Assembly: GCF_013402915.1 (NCBI RefSeq)
Contig: NC_050720.1
Coordinates: 62,001-126,000, forward strand
Length of the DNA stretch: 64,000 nucleotides
Direction of reading: 5' to 3'
Origin: Zygotorulaspora mrakii
Lineage: Eukaryota > Ascomycota > Saccharomycetes > Saccharomycetales > Saccharomycetaceae
Shown here: piece after piece, positions 41,910 to 51,799 of the stretch
How positions within the stretch are numbered: position 1 is the stretch's first letter
Layout: the number at the start of each line of letters is the position of its first letter
Notes under the pieces: generated by a model
Told to the model about the DNA's origin: nothing
The model's database searches: none
What the model saw: the letters and a program-made list of their open reading frames with translations, nothing else
Position numbers and translations under genes: made by a program

Positions 41910-44753
41910 ATGACTGCACAATTGATCGATGGTAAGGCTTGTGCTCAGGCTATTCGACACGAGGTGACTAAGGAGATTGAGCAATTGAAGTCTCAAAATG
42001 CATCTTTCAGGCCACGTTTAGCTATCATCCAAGTAGGTGTTAGAAAGGACTCCTCCACATATGTGCGTATGAAATGCAAAGCTGCTAGGGAAGCAGGTAT
42101 CGAAGCTGATTTTATCTCATTGGCTGAGAAAATCACAGAACAAGAATTACTGGCTCAGATAGCTTCACTCAATGAGGACCCATTGATTCACGGTGTTCTT
42201 GTTCAATTACCTCTACCAAGTCATATCGACGAGGACAAAATAACCACTGCTGTCACTGCATCTAAAGATGTGGATGGCTTTGGGACCTTTAACATTGGTG
42301 AACTGAATAAGAAGAACGGTAAACCGTTTTTCTTGCCTTGCACGCCAAAGGGTATCATTGAACTTTTGAAAAGGAATGGTGTCAAGATTGCAGGCTCTAA
42401 ATCTGTCGTTGTTGGTAGATCAGATATCGTGGGATCTCCAGTGGCAGAACTACTGAAATCGGAAGACTCTACTGTCGTAATGACACACTCAAAGACTGAG
42501 AACTTACCTGCATATATCGCTGATGCTGATATCGTTGTTGTTGCAATTGGTAAGCCAGAGTTCGTTAAAGGTGAATGGTTCAAGGAAAATAAGAAGGGAG
42601 CTGTAGTGATTGATGTAGGCACCAACTTTGTTGAAGATTCAACCAAAAAATCTGGTTACAGAAATGTTGGTGATGTTGAATTCAATGAAGCTTTGAAATA
42701 TGTCAAAATGATTACTCCAGTCCCAGGTGGTGTTGGTCCAATGACTGTCGCTATGCTAATGCAAAATACGTTAATTGCAGCAAAACGTGAATTGGAATCC
42801 GGTGGTAAATTATGCAAATTTGAAGCCTTGTCATTGGATTTACAAAAGCCAGTTCCATCCGATTTTGAGATCTCAAGGGCTCAAAAGCCAAAACATATCA
42901 GCCAGGTTGCTTTAGAGGCTGGTATTCTACCATCTGAATTGGAACCATATGGATCTGTTAAAGCCAAGGTCAACTTGAAGCTATTAGATCGTTTAAAGGA
43001 TAAGGAGGACGGTAAATACGTTTTGGTCACAGGTATCACACCTACTCCTTTGGGTGAGGGTAAATCTACAACTACTGTTGGTTTGGCCCAAGCTCTTGGC
43101 GCTCATCTGAATAAGACGGTTTTTGCCAACGTTCGTCAACCTTCGATGGGTCCAACTTTTGGTATTAAAGGTGGTGCCGCCGGTGGTGGTTACTCTCAAG
43201 TTATTCCCATGGATGAATTCAATTTGCATGTCACGGGTGATATTCATGCTATTTCAATGGCAAATAACCTGCTTGCAGCTGCTATTGACACTAGAATGTT
43301 TCACGAATCTACACAAAAGGATGCTGCCTTATACAAAAGATTGGTACCAGCAAAGAAAGGTGTGAGGAAATTCACTTTGACTATGCAAAAAAGATTAAAA
43401 AAATTAGGTATTAACAAGTCTAATCCGGATGATTTGACACCAGAGGAAGCCTCTAGATTCGCTCGTTTGGATATCGACCCAGAAACTATCACTTGGAGAA
43501 GAGTCGTTGACTGTAACGATAGATTTTTGAGAGGTATAACTATAGGTGAAGCACCAACGGAAAAAGGTTTTACAAGAAAGACAGGTTTTGATATTTCAGT
43601 AGCATCTGAATGTATGGCTATTTTGGCGCTATGTAACGATTTGAATGATATGAGAGAACGTCTAGGTAATATTGTTATTGCTGCATCAAAAGCTGGTGAA
43701 CCAATCACCTGTGAGGATATCGGTTGTGCAGGTGCTATGACCGCTTTATTGAAAGATGCTATCAAACCAAATATTATGCAAACTTTGGAAGGTACTCCAG
43801 TTTTCGTCCACGCAGGTCCTTTTGCTAATATTTCCATTGGCGCTAACTCCGTTCTTGCTGATAAAATGGCTTTGAAACTTGCAGGTGTTGATCCAACTTT
43901 AACTGAAGAAGTTAAAAAGGAAAGAGTAGGCTATGTTGTCACGGAAGCTGGTTTCGATTTTACCATGGGGGGTGAAAGATTCATCAACATTAAGTGTCGC
44001 TCTTCAGGCTTAACACCTGATGTGGTCGTTATTGTTGCTACTGTTAGAGCTCTGAAGGTTCATGGTGGTGGACCTGAAGTTAAGGCTGGTGCTCCTTTAC
44101 CTGCTGCTTACTTAAATGAAGATGTTGAGTTGTTGAGAAAAGGTTGCGCTAACCTGGCTAAACATATTGCTAACGCCAAGCAGTATAACTTACCAGTCAT
44201 TGTTGCTATCAATAAGATGTCGTCTGATTCTGACTTAGAACACCAAGTCATCAAGGAAGAATCCTTAAAGGCAGGTGCAGAAGACGCTATTGTCTCCAAT
44301 CATTGGGAAGAAGGTGGTGCCGGTGCCATTGATTTGGCTCAAGGTATCATCAAAGTTACTCAGGAGGACACTAACAAAGATTTCAAGTTTTTGTATGATG
44401 TCGAAGGTTCCGTGGAAGACAAGATCACAAAGATTGCACAGAATATGTACGGTGCTAAGGACGTTCACTTCTTGCCAGAAGCACAAAAGAAAATCGAATT
44501 GTATACCAAACAAGGCTTTTCTGATTTACCTATTTGTGTGGCAAAGACTCAATATTCCTTATCTCACGACGCTAATTTGAAGGGTGTTCCAACTGGTTTT
44601 ACCTTCCCGATCAGAGATGTCAGGGCATCTATTGGTGCTGGTTACTTGTATGCTTTGGCGGCTGAAATTCAAACAATTCCTGGATTGCCAACTCACTGTG
44701 GTTTCATGAACGTGGAAGTGGACGAGGACGGTGAAATCGAAGGTATGTTTTGA
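41910..44753 (+). CDS. ADE3: C1-tetrahydrofolate synthase, trifunctional
   Basis: This 947-residue cytosolic enzyme interconverts one-carbon folates. The N-terminal methylenetetrahydrofolate dehydrogenase/cyclohydrolase occupies about 1-300, with SSTYVRMKCKAAREAGI (catalytic Lys region), KDVDGFG and TPVPGGVGPMTVAML. The C-terminal formyltetrahydrofolate synthetase occupies about 325-947, with the ATP motif TPTPLGEGKSTTTVGLAQAL. Codon use is fairly biased. Length and order match Ade3 (YGR204W, 946 residues). It supplies formyl groups for purine synthesis together with serine-derived carbon. Confidence 0.98.
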   Translation: MTAQLIDGKACAQAIRHEVTKEIEQLKSQNASFRPRLAIIQVGVRKDSSTYVRMKCKAAREAGIEADFISLAEKITEQELLAQIASLNEDPLIHGVLVQLPLPSHIDEDKITTAVTASKDVDGFGTFNIGELNKKNGKPFFLPCTPKGIIELLKRNGVKIAGSKSVVVGRSDIVGSPVAELLKSEDSTVVMTHSKTENLPAYIADADIVVVAIGKPEFVKGEWFKENKKGAVVIDVGTNFVEDSTKKSGYRNVGDVEFNEALKYVKMITPVPGGVGPMTVAMLMQNTLIAAKRELESGGKLCKFEALSLDLQKPVPSDFEISRAQKPKHISQVALEAGILPSELEPYGSVKAKVNLKLLDRLKDKEDGKYVLVTGITPTPLGEGKSTTTVGLAQALGAHLNKTVFANVRQPSMGPTFGIKGGAAGGGYSQVIPMDEFNLHVTGDIHAISMANNLLAAAIDTRMFHESTQKDAALYKRLVPAKKGVRKFTLTMQKRLKKLGINKSNPDDLTPEEASRFARLDIDPETITWRRVVDCNDRFLRGITIGEAPTEKGFTRKTGFDISVASECMAILALCNDLNDMRERLGNIVIAASKAGEPITCEDIGCAGAMTALLKDAIKPNIMQTLEGTPVFVHAGPFANISIGANSVLADKMALKLAGVDPTLTEEVKKERVGYVVTEAGFDFTMGGERFINIKCRSSGLTPDVVVIVATVRALKVHGGGPEVKAGAPLPAAYLNEDVELLRKGCANLAKHIANAKQYNLPVIVAINKMSSDSDLEHQVIKEESLKAGAEDAIVSNHWEEGGAGAIDLAQGIIKVTQEDTNKDFKFLYDVEGSVEDKITKIAQNMYGAKDVHFLPEAQKKIELYTKQGFSDLPICVAKTQYSLSHDANLKGVPTGFTFPIRDVRASIGAGYLYALAAEIQTIPGLPTHCGFMNVEVDEDGEIEGMF

Positions 44754-44829
44754 ATTCAACGCCTTTAATTAGTATATAATTAATAATCTATATGTAAGAG
44801 AATAGAAATTCATGTGATGTACGTCTAGC

Positions 44830-45831
44830 TTAGAATTTTGCTCGGATTTCTCTTTCTGAATCATAAATTACCAATCCTTCTTGCGAAACGTTAGCAACTA
44901 TTTCACCTGTTTCTGAATCATAATATTCCCCGCGCATTAAGTGCTTGTCCCAGTGGGATCTTGGATTCGTAACCTGCAAATATATCCAGTCATTCACTCT
45001 GGGCATATCATGGAAATATATGCTATGATCTAAGGAGACGCTAAATTTATGAGAGTACATTGGTAACTTGTGGAAATACGGAACAGTCATAAGTAGGTAA
45101 GAATCTGACAGATAAGCGAATGCTACGTAATTATAGCGCCTATCATTTGCTGGAGTGATTCGAAATGGGTTTTCTCCGTATTGCACAGCGGTAGTTGTTA
45201 CTGAACTTCTTATGGAAATGTATTGATCTAATTTATCAGTGTCTGCAGTAGAATAAAATAGGTCCTCAGGGAATTTGTATGCAATTGGACCAAATTGAAA
45301 GGTCTCGAGTTGCTTTTGAATTATACCTGGGTTTCCAAGTGCCGGCTGTAGATTTGCATATCGTTTCCAATTATCGTTCAAGATAAACTTCCTCTCAAAC
45401 AGGCTCGAAGCATCGCAAAATTTCCGCAAATCTGGTAAGTCCGAAGGCTTTATTGTTTTTAAGAAGTGCAACGAATCGTGGTCGTGCTTTTCCTTAGCAA
45501 ATAAAATTGTAGACGAGAATATCAATCTCTGACCTTGGTAAGCTGTGATTTGTTTATGAATGAAGTTTCGGCCATTTCTCAGATCTTCTACATCATAGGC
45601 GATCATATTATTTGGATCACCCCCACTGATAAAATAGCAGTGCAATGAAGTTGGTACAAAATTCGTAGGAACAGTGTATAACGAGGCTAATAGTGATTGG
45701 GCAACCAGAGTACCGCCAAAAGTTCCTCTAGCCAAAACTGGTGCCGCAGGTAAAGTTGTAGTGACGAACCGGGAAGCCGATTGCCTTGTCAGCTCTAGAA
45801 TTTTCTCCAACCCCATATGACTTGGTCCCAT
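44830..45831 (-). CDS. TES1: Peroxisomal acyl-CoA thioesterase Tes1
   Basis: This 333-residue double hot-dog thioesterase hydrolyses acyl-CoAs in the peroxisome. The start chosen is the ATG at 45831 (MGPSHMGLEKILEL), which aligns with yeast Tes1 (YJR019C); the open frame extends 35 codons upstream. RGTFGGTLVAQSLLA and the GGDPNNMIAYDVEDLRNGRNF stretch are conserved. VSLDHSIYFHDMPRVNDWIYL is in the second hot-dog. The C-terminus EIRAKF matches the S. cerevisiae end and acts as a PTS1-like signal (AKF). The possibility that the longer N-terminus is used is small. Confidence 0.92.
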   Translation of the reverse strand: MGPSHMGLEKILELTRQSASRFVTTTLPAAPVLARGTFGGTLVAQSLLASLYTVPTNFVPTSLHCYFISGGDPNNMIAYDVEDLRNGRNFIHKQITAYQGQRLIFSSTILFAKEKHDHDSLHFLKTIKPSDLPDLRKFCDASSLFERKFILNDNWKRYANLQPALGNPGIIQKQLETFQFGPIAYKFPEDLFYSTADTDKLDQYISIRSSVTTTAVQYGENPFRITPANDRRYNYVAFAYLSDSYLLMTVPYFHKLPMYSHKFSVSLDHSIYFHDMPRVNDWIYLQVTNPRSHWDKHLMRGEYYDSETGEIVANVSQEGLVIYDSEREIRAKF

Positions 45832-46302
45832 TTTGTAGCCCAATTCAATCAAAAAAGTAGCTGTCGTACAATTGTGGATCTTTATTGGGACTCTTAATAG
45901 TAATCTCAAATGTGCTTTATATACAAACGTGTTCAATTTTCTTCTTGTCGAGCGTCATCGAATTCCCAGTATCGTTGGAATTAAGAAGCAAACCCCGGAG
46001 TACGCAGATCCACTTTTGGAAAATAATAATGGTGAAGGAAGGTGATTGATTGCGCTTCGCAAGTAAATTCTGTAATTACATTGTGAGAGTCTTGTTATAT
46101 TACGGTAAAAGGTATAAACAGCTTCTCGATTGAAACTCGAGTACTTTACGAATCGCAATCAAAGTGCACAAGGGGGCGGTTTAAATTGCTGAATACTTCG
46201 CACGCCTTTAGGGAACTCAATCTCTATTAGTCATTAGTACGACAGAATATTTTTGGTTTGATAGACAGCTTTATCATTGGAAATACATCGCAGATTGGCA
46301 GT
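45832..46302. other. TES1-TDA10 divergent intergenic region
   Basis: This 471-bp region has a minus-strand TATATAAA near 45912-45921 that suits TES1. No clear oleate response element (paired CGG and CCG with the usual spacing) could be read. No other gene was seen. Confidence 0.4.
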
Positions 46303-47187
46303 ATGTTAGGAAAAGGTAGTTCAATTTTGGAGAACAGTATTACTTTTCTGGAAGAGTACGTACCAGCATGGTTCGAGAAACGTGAATTGAAAGAAGATAG
46401 TTCGCCGCTGTTTATATTCATATCAGGTCCACAGGGATCTGGAAAATCCTATACAACGACTTTTTTGCACAAGCATTTGGTGCAAAAGTATGGCGCAGAA
46501 AGAAGAATTGCAAGCATGTCAATTGACGATTTCTACCTATCCCATGACGATCAAATAACGCTCGGTAAGAGATTTTCTAGTAACAAATTGCTTCAAGGAA
46601 GAGGTCTGCCCGGGACGCATGATATTCCACTACTTTCACGTTGTTTGGAAGCGATTTGGAAGGGGGATGAATCAAAGGTATCCTTACCGCAGTACGATAA
46701 ATCGAAGTTCAATGGCGAAGGAGACAGAAGCAAGGAGGTTACAGTTGTAGATCTTCCATTAGATATTGTGATTATAGAGGGATGGTTTCTTGGATTCAAG
46801 CCTGTGTCAGAAATTCCCGAAAGCTCTCCATCGGAATTTTTTCAAGGAACTCCAGATATGAAACAAATCGACGCAAATCTGCAACTCTACGCTCCATTAT
46901 TGTGGTCTAATCCTCAAATATGCTCGTTAGGCATAGTATTCGAGGCGGATGAAATCGAGAATGTTTATAAATGGAGACAGCAACAGGAGTGGGCCCTCAA
47001 ACTTAAAGATGATCAGGGAATGGACGACGAGGGCGTGAAAACCTTTGTTGACAGATATCTCCCGGCATACCGACTATATTACGAAAATATGGTTCGTGCA
47101 GAAGATTTGGGCTCCATGGCGACGCTAACTTTAGGAATTGACCTGGAAAGGAATGTGATTTCGTGTAAGAGTAGATGCGTTGAATAA
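46303..47187 (+). CDS. TDA10: P-loop kinase-like protein Tda10
   Basis: This 294-residue protein runs from the ATG at 46303 (MLGKGSSILENS); an ATG-less extension of 15 codons precedes it. It is the orthologue of YGR205W. A Walker A loop SGPQGSGKSYTT is near residue 45, followed by SIDDFYLSHDDQ and the Walker B-like DIVIIEGWFLGF. The fold belongs to the phosphoribulokinase and plant glycerate kinase group. A kinase role on a small molecule is inferred; the substrate is not established. Confidence 0.93.
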   Translation: MLGKGSSILENSITFLEEYVPAWFEKRELKEDSSPLFIFISGPQGSGKSYTTTFLHKHLVQKYGAERRIASMSIDDFYLSHDDQITLGKRFSSNKLLQGRGLPGTHDIPLLSRCLEAIWKGDESKVSLPQYDKSKFNGEGDRSKEVTVVDLPLDIVIIEGWFLGFKPVSEIPESSPSEFFQGTPDMKQIDANLQLYAPLLWSNPQICSLGIVFEADEIENVYKWRQQQEWALKLKDDQGMDDEGVKTFVDRYLPAYRLYYENMVRAEDLGSMATLTLGIDLERNVISCKSRCVE

Positions 47188-47237
47188 GAGATACTTATTT
47201 ATTTTAGCAGGTTTATTTTCCTTTTTGCTTCTTACAA

Positions 47238-48203
47238 TTATATATCTTCGACATTGTTTTCAATCTCTTCCCATGGTATGATCGTTCTAGCCTGTGCAAG
47301 ATTGCGCCTTTTTCCTATTCGCTTGGCAGATTGGTTGCCTTTTGGGAGCACAATAATGTTGCTCCCGTCTCTCTTGTTTATTAAATTAGTTTTCAATAAG
47401 TTGATGTCCGTATTCTCTTCTTCAACTTCATTCAGTAACGTTGTTCCATGTAAATTCAGATCGCTTGCACTACTTGTGCATTTGCCTTCAACCTTTTCTT
47501 TATATTCAAACGTGTTCAAACGCTCCTCCACGTATAATTGCCTATCACGTAAGTAGCTGATATCTTTTGAGATTGATACCAATACGTTTTGTGTATCCTC
47601 GAATTGCTTAGTTAGATTTAACATAATGCCACGGGCTGCGATTAACGTCGTCTCAGTTCTCTCCTGAGTGATATCAAGGTGACTTTTCATATGTTCTGCT
47701 AATGCTGCAAGTCCAATTTCCTTATCCTGATCCTCTGGAGAAACTAGAGTGCAGCACCCTTGGGATCCTATTTTTTTCTCCAACCTTCCCAGCTGTTCCT
47801 CCAAATGTGAACCAATTTCCTGTATAGACTTCTCAAGCGCTAAAAGCCATGTTAGTATTTTAATTTCATACTTTTTCAGATTACTCAAGAGTATTTTTTA
47901 TCCTTCTTACCAACCTTTCACTTCTCCATCCTTCGCTGGTGCTTCGGTAAGCCTTTTTAAAATCCCACAGAGTTGTTTTGAATTCTTTTGCAAGACTTTG
48001 ATCAGTTCTGCAGATTTCTCTCGTAAATCAACACTCTCAATTTCCAATTTGCCAGCCCATTCTAATATTTGCTTATCAGCCTCCTCTAGGCGCTCAGCTT
48101 GATGATCAGCGGTATCAATAAGTCGTAATGGCAAGCCTTTCCCAGGGGGCGAGGATAAAGACAACGATACATCAGTAGATACATCATCAGAGTGGCACGA
48201 CAT
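47238..48203 (-). CDS. REC107: Meiotic recombination protein Rec107/Mer2, two exons
   Basis: Exon 1 is 48203-47915 and exon 2 is 47839-47238, giving 296 residues (S. cerevisiae Mer2, YJR021C: 314). Conserved blocks are EEADKQILEWAGKLEIES in exon 1 and RTIIPWEEI at the C-terminus, both seen in yeast Mer2. The middle is coiled coil. Mer2 joins Rec114 and Mei4 to promote Spo11 double-strand breaks on the chromosome axis. The exons meet in frame (EVK|A|LEKSIQEI) only if the donor is GTTGGT. The junction lies at the place equivalent to the S. cerevisiae intron. Expression is probably limited to meiosis by this splicing step. Confidence 0.92.
47840..47914 (-). other. REC107 intron with non-consensus donor
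   Basis: This 75-nt intron reads GTTGGT at the donor (47914-47909), a perfect TACTAAC branch site at 47857-47851, and TTTTAG at the acceptor (47840). The S. cerevisiae MER2 intron is 80 nt, has the weak donor GUUCGU and needs Mer1. An ATACTCTT at 47894-47887 differs from the Mer1 enhancer AYACCCUY at one base. The donor GTAAGA four bases on would hit a stop in exon 2. Confidence 0.88.
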
Positions 48204-48383
48204 ATCAAATACCGACTTGCCTATAATAATTCTCCTTCACCCGTTTCTGCTTTTTTTCTCTCAAGTTTGCCGCCCTCTAAGAAGTATACCTATGTTTGAA
48301 AAGAACCTTCGCTTTTTACCTTACATAAGAGAGCGAAAAAGCAGCAGAACAGTAGGAAACGAAACAAACAGCTTCGAATTACC

Positions 48384-48704
48384 ATGTCACCCTTACTCAA
48401 GGATTACTTGAATCGACGTATTATCGTAGTCAAAACTGATGGGGAAGCATTTTACGCCACCCTGGAGGGATTCGATAAAAATACAAACCTACTGCTTTTC
48501 AATTCACGTAACCTGAACGACGAGCCAATATGCATGGCCCAAGTGCTAAGGGGGAGTGAGATAGTCCTCTGTGGACTAGTCGAAGACGACAGCAATCTGA
48601 CTTTGAAACTCAACTCTGCGTCGAATATAAAAGATACAAGGAATAAAGTAACTAATGAGTATTTAATATGGGAAGCTGTTTGGAAAAAACAGTTAAAAAA
48701 GTAA
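48384..48704 (+). CDS. LSM8: U6 snRNA-associated Sm-like protein Lsm8
   Basis: This 106-residue Sm-fold protein is the subunit that defines the nuclear Lsm2-8 ring on the 3' end of U6 snRNA. The Sm1 stretch RRIIVVKTDGEAFYATLEGFD and the Sm2 stretch QVLRGSEIVLCGLVED are present. It is the orthologue of YJR022W (109 residues), divergent from REC107, as in S. cerevisiae. Confidence 0.96.
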   Translation: MSPLLKDYLNRRIIVVKTDGEAFYATLEGFDKNTNLLLFNSRNLNDEPICMAQVLRGSEIVLCGLVEDDSNLTLKLNSASNIKDTRNKVTNEYLIWEAVWKKQLKK

Positions 48705-48731
48705 ATACAGTTGCCGAACCCAAAGTTACTA

Positions 48732-49457
48732 TTATCGCTTAGCAATAAATTTTGCCTCTTCATCAATTCCACAATCTGGCGGAATCCCTAATTGACACAT
48801 TTTGACTGCAAGCTCCATGAGATAGTCGATCGCTTCGTTGAAGACTTTCGCCTTTTCAATGGTTGGACCCCAAACAAAAATGCCGTGTCTTCTCACTATG
48901 ACTGCACACGTATGTGGATAATCTTCAAATGTTTGTAGTAATGAATCTATTAATTGGTCTTCATGCGCCTTATTCTCTATTATAGGTATATTCAGGGTAT
49001 CGAAAAATGATAAAGGTATTAGTTTACCAGTTTCGGGATCTACCTTCCCGCTAGGTATTGCCTTAATTTGCTCTATATTAGCAATTTTGAAAACTTTGTC
49101 GAATAGCAGGGAAGAAAGCACTGCGTTTTGAGAGTGCGTGTGAATTATAGCACCCGCATTGCGGTGTTGAAAGCATGCGACAAACAATGGAGTACAAGCA
49201 CTTGGCTTAAACTGTTTTGGGATCCTTAGGTATTCCTTGCTTTTACCATCCATAACGAACATGTCCTCTGGTTTCATCTGCTCCTTTTGAACACCAGAGG
49301 GGGCAATATAATAGGCTCCAGTAGTTTGATGCTTAATTGATATACCACCACCTGTTCCGGTACACCAGTTGTTGTCGTAAAACTGCTTGCAAAGTGCACA
49401 TATCACATTTGCTGGGTGTTTAGGATCATCTGAATGAATCAGGGGTTCATAGGACAT
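48732..49457 (-). CDS. MDE1: Methylthioribulose-1-phosphate dehydratase
   Basis: This 241-residue class II aldolase-fold enzyme of the methionine salvage pathway starts at the ATG at 49457 ([18 protein letters not shown]), as in yeast Mde1 (YJR024C, 244). Zinc-binding histidines lie in [12 protein letters not shown] and [26 protein letters not shown] is the phosphate region. The 27 upstream codons have no homology. Its stop is 27 bp from the LSM8 stop. Confidence 0.96.
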   Translation of the reverse strand: MSYEPLIHSDDPKHPANVICALCKQFYDNNWCTGTGGGISIKHQTTGAYYIAPSGVQKEQMKPEDMFVMDGKSKEYLRIPKQFKPSACTPLFVACFQHRNAGAIIHTHSQNAVLSSLLFDKVFKIANIEQIKAIPSGKVDPETGKLIPLSFFDTLNIPIIENKAHEDQLIDSLLQTFEDYPHTCAVIVRRHGIFVWGPTIEKAKVFNEAIDYLMELAVKMCQLGIPPDCGIDEEAKFIAKR

Positions 49458-49629
49458 TTTTTTTGTATACTTGTACGTACTGCGTGTGCGATAGATGAAC
49501 TGAGGAAAGTTTTTCAGGAAATCCAATTTAACATACATAAATAAAAAGGTAATAGTAAATCAATTCAATTCACATATGCCACTTTAAAAAACCCCGCTAC
49601 GAATCGCATTTTGCTGAAGTCAATAGTCA

Positions 49630-50169
49630 TTAGTTGGCACCTTGAGGCCTTGAAAAGTTTAATGTGCCGCAATTTGAGCATGTTCTTTTTTCCACATCAT
49701 TTTCGAATTCAAGAATGCCTTCCTTAACTTGAGTACCTAGATCAATCATTTGGAAACTCAGCTCACAGACAATTTCTCTGCAATTCGAACAATACCATCT
49801 CATGCGGTCATGTGCGCCGGCTGGACGATCTTGCTCAAGTACAAGTCCTACGGTGTCCGCGTATCTCACTGGACTGTGAGGAACATTTCCTGGCAACAAA
49901 TATGAATCACCTTCTTTAATGGTGATATCGATAAATCTGTCATCGCTCTTTTTAGACTCATCGACTACTTTCAAAGTCATTGCGCCTTTCTTTTGGTAAA
50001 ACCATTCGGGCGTAGGATTAACATGGTAATCGGTACGCTCATTTGGCCCACCAACAATCATCACGGTAAAACCGCCTCTATGAAGACAGTAATTGTTAAC
50101 GGGTGGCTGAAGTAAAGAGTCATTCTCTTTCAACCATGCATCTATATTAAGTGGTATTGTATTGAGCAT
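49630..50169 (-). CDS. BNA1: 3-hydroxyanthranilate 3,4-dioxygenase
   Basis: This 179-residue cupin enzyme of the kynurenine route opens the aromatic ring on the way to NAD. The iron ligands sit in [18 protein letters not shown] and [12 protein letters not shown]. The C-terminal rubredoxin-like site has two CxxC pairs, YCSNCRE and CSNCGTLNF. Length and position match Bna1 (YJR025C, 177). Confidence 0.97.
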   Translation of the reverse strand: MLNTIPLNIDAWLKENDSLLQPPVNNYCLHRGGFTVMIVGGPNERTDYHVNPTPEWFYQKKGAMTLKVVDESKKSDDRFIDITIKEGDSYLLPGNVPHSPVRYADTVGLVLEQDRPAGAHDRMRWYCSNCREIVCELSFQMIDLGTQVKEGILEFENDVEKRTCSNCGTLNFSRPQGAN

Positions 50170-51452
50170 TTTGTTCAGTGTTGTCTAACTATAGTTTAAA
50201 GTTCACCGTCTTTACAAGAAGTAATAAAGAAAATGTAGAAATGACACACTTTTTCAAGGTTTACTCTGTCGCTGACAGAGCGATGACAACTGGTGTATAT
50301 CCGACATGAACAAACCTACATAATAAGACTTCACTAGTCACTGGGTACGATCTGTCACCAGGTGTCACAGCAGCACATAGTCTTTTATAGGATCAGGTGA
50401 AGTCAATTCAGCGTCGCCAGTCAGTTCAGGTGCAACCAGAATTTCAAAAGCCTCATCAGTATGCGATCTAGTTGAGAGTGAAAGTGCCGAGAACTGGCAA
50501 CCAAGTCGTGCCAAATATTGAATGCTGATAAACTTTTTAAGCGGCCGCAATGCCTTTAAAATAGATATTCACTTGACACATAACGAGCAAACTTAGAAAA
50601 TGTGCTTTTATTTCAGTGAATTTGTGAAAGGCAAAACATGGTCTTTGAGTCTACAAAAGAACTCACTTCAAAGGACTACTTATGTATACTTTTTAGAAGC
50701 TTGCCCAAGTACGAGTAAATGGCACCGAATTACACTGTGATTCAAGTGTTGAAGATTGCATTTCTTCATCATTTTAAACTTGCCGCAAATTCTTCGTATG
50801 TTAAGGTCGATTGCTAGGAGACTGGCATCTTTATTGTTTTCTCAACGTTTCATTGTTATCTTTCAGATGCTAGCGAGATAGGTTGTGGAAAATGCTAAGG
50901 CTTGTATCTTCAACCCGCCATCCAGTATTATCTAATCGAATCTGCAGTCTCGACGACAGACAGCACATTATGCCTTGAGTAGGTTTCTTCCTTGTAAGTA
51001 AATATTCAACGTAATTGATTGAATTAATAAGAGGAACGTTCGGTATTTCTATAAGAGGCTTTGGTTTTTTCAGGCAATGCTCAAGATGTGTCGTCATTAG
51101 GAGGCAAGATTTTTTTCGATTTATAACAACGACTGCTTGATTTTATCAGTAGCGACCGACTTCCGATAATCTCAATTAATTAAGCATCTTTTTTATCAGC
51201 GAAACAGAAATCCAACAGGCTTTTAGAGGTCGTTTAGTCAATTCAATTCCCACTCTTAATTGAAGGGCATTTTTACTATTGACTGACATATGGAATAAAC
51301 AGTTGGCCTGTGTCATCGCACCGATCCTGTGATAACTTATCCCGTTTAACGGCCTATCTTCAAACAAAAGAGAACAGTGAAGTCCAAAAGGGACTGCACA
51401 GAGAACAGCCTGGTGCTCGAGAGGGTAGTTTGGTGCTCGCTGTCGTATCACC
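50170..51452. other. 1.28-kb gene-poor spacer between BNA1 and MVB12
   Basis: This is the longest AT-balanced gap that holds no clear gene. In S. cerevisiae the corresponding place after BNA1 carries Ty elements, but no LTR or retrotransposon sequence is seen here. A 61-codon minus frame at 50365-50550 lacks an ATG. No tRNA B-box (GGTTCGANNCC) was found. Confidence 0.45.
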
Positions 51453-51758
51453 ATGGGTGAGCTCAATACTAATATTGATGATATACTTCTCAAATCACCG
51501 CTTTATAATGCACATGGATCGGCTTTTCCACACATGGATCTGAAAAAACTAGAAGCCCCGCAAATCAGACTGCAGCCTTTACAACCTAGTAGTCAAGTAT
51601 TTGAGTCGTGGCATAAGGAATGTGAAAATTTGATAAATCTATGTAACGTTCATGACCAAGGGCCAAAGCAGTTTGATCAGTGGTATACAGAAAAGTTTAT
51701 GAGTAGCAAGCCACCGGGGATGATAGAAAATGTTATGCTTTCACCATCACGGCGGTAA
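51453..51758 (+). CDS. MVB12: ESCRT-I subunit Mvb12
   Basis: This 101-residue protein has exactly the length of yeast Mvb12 (YGR206W). Shared features include the N-terminal LLKSPLYN box, PQIRLQPLQPSS, the central KFDQWY-like stretch QFDQWYTEKFMSSKPPG, and the ending MLSPSRR. Mvb12 stabilises the ESCRT-I complex (Vps23, Vps28, Vps37) in multivesicular body sorting. The gene sits just before CIR1, as in S. cerevisiae. Confidence 0.93.
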   Translation: MGELNTNIDDILLKSPLYNAHGSAFPHMDLKKLEAPQIRLQPLQPSSQVFESWHKECENLINLCNVHDQGPKQFDQWYTEKFMSSKPPGMIENVMLSPSRR

Positions 51759-51799
51759 GTATGGTTGAGAATGTTATATAGAGAATAGTTTCGTTTAAA

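Noticed and set aside
42221..42646. Antisense frames within ADE3, also 43301-43837
   Set aside because: They overlap a strongly conserved enzyme gene with biased codons; no evidence for coding on the opposite strand.
47238..47888. Second half of REC107 as a separate gene starting at 47888
   Set aside because: The first 17 codons of that frame are intron sequence containing the TACTAAC branch site; conserved protein begins only after the acceptor.
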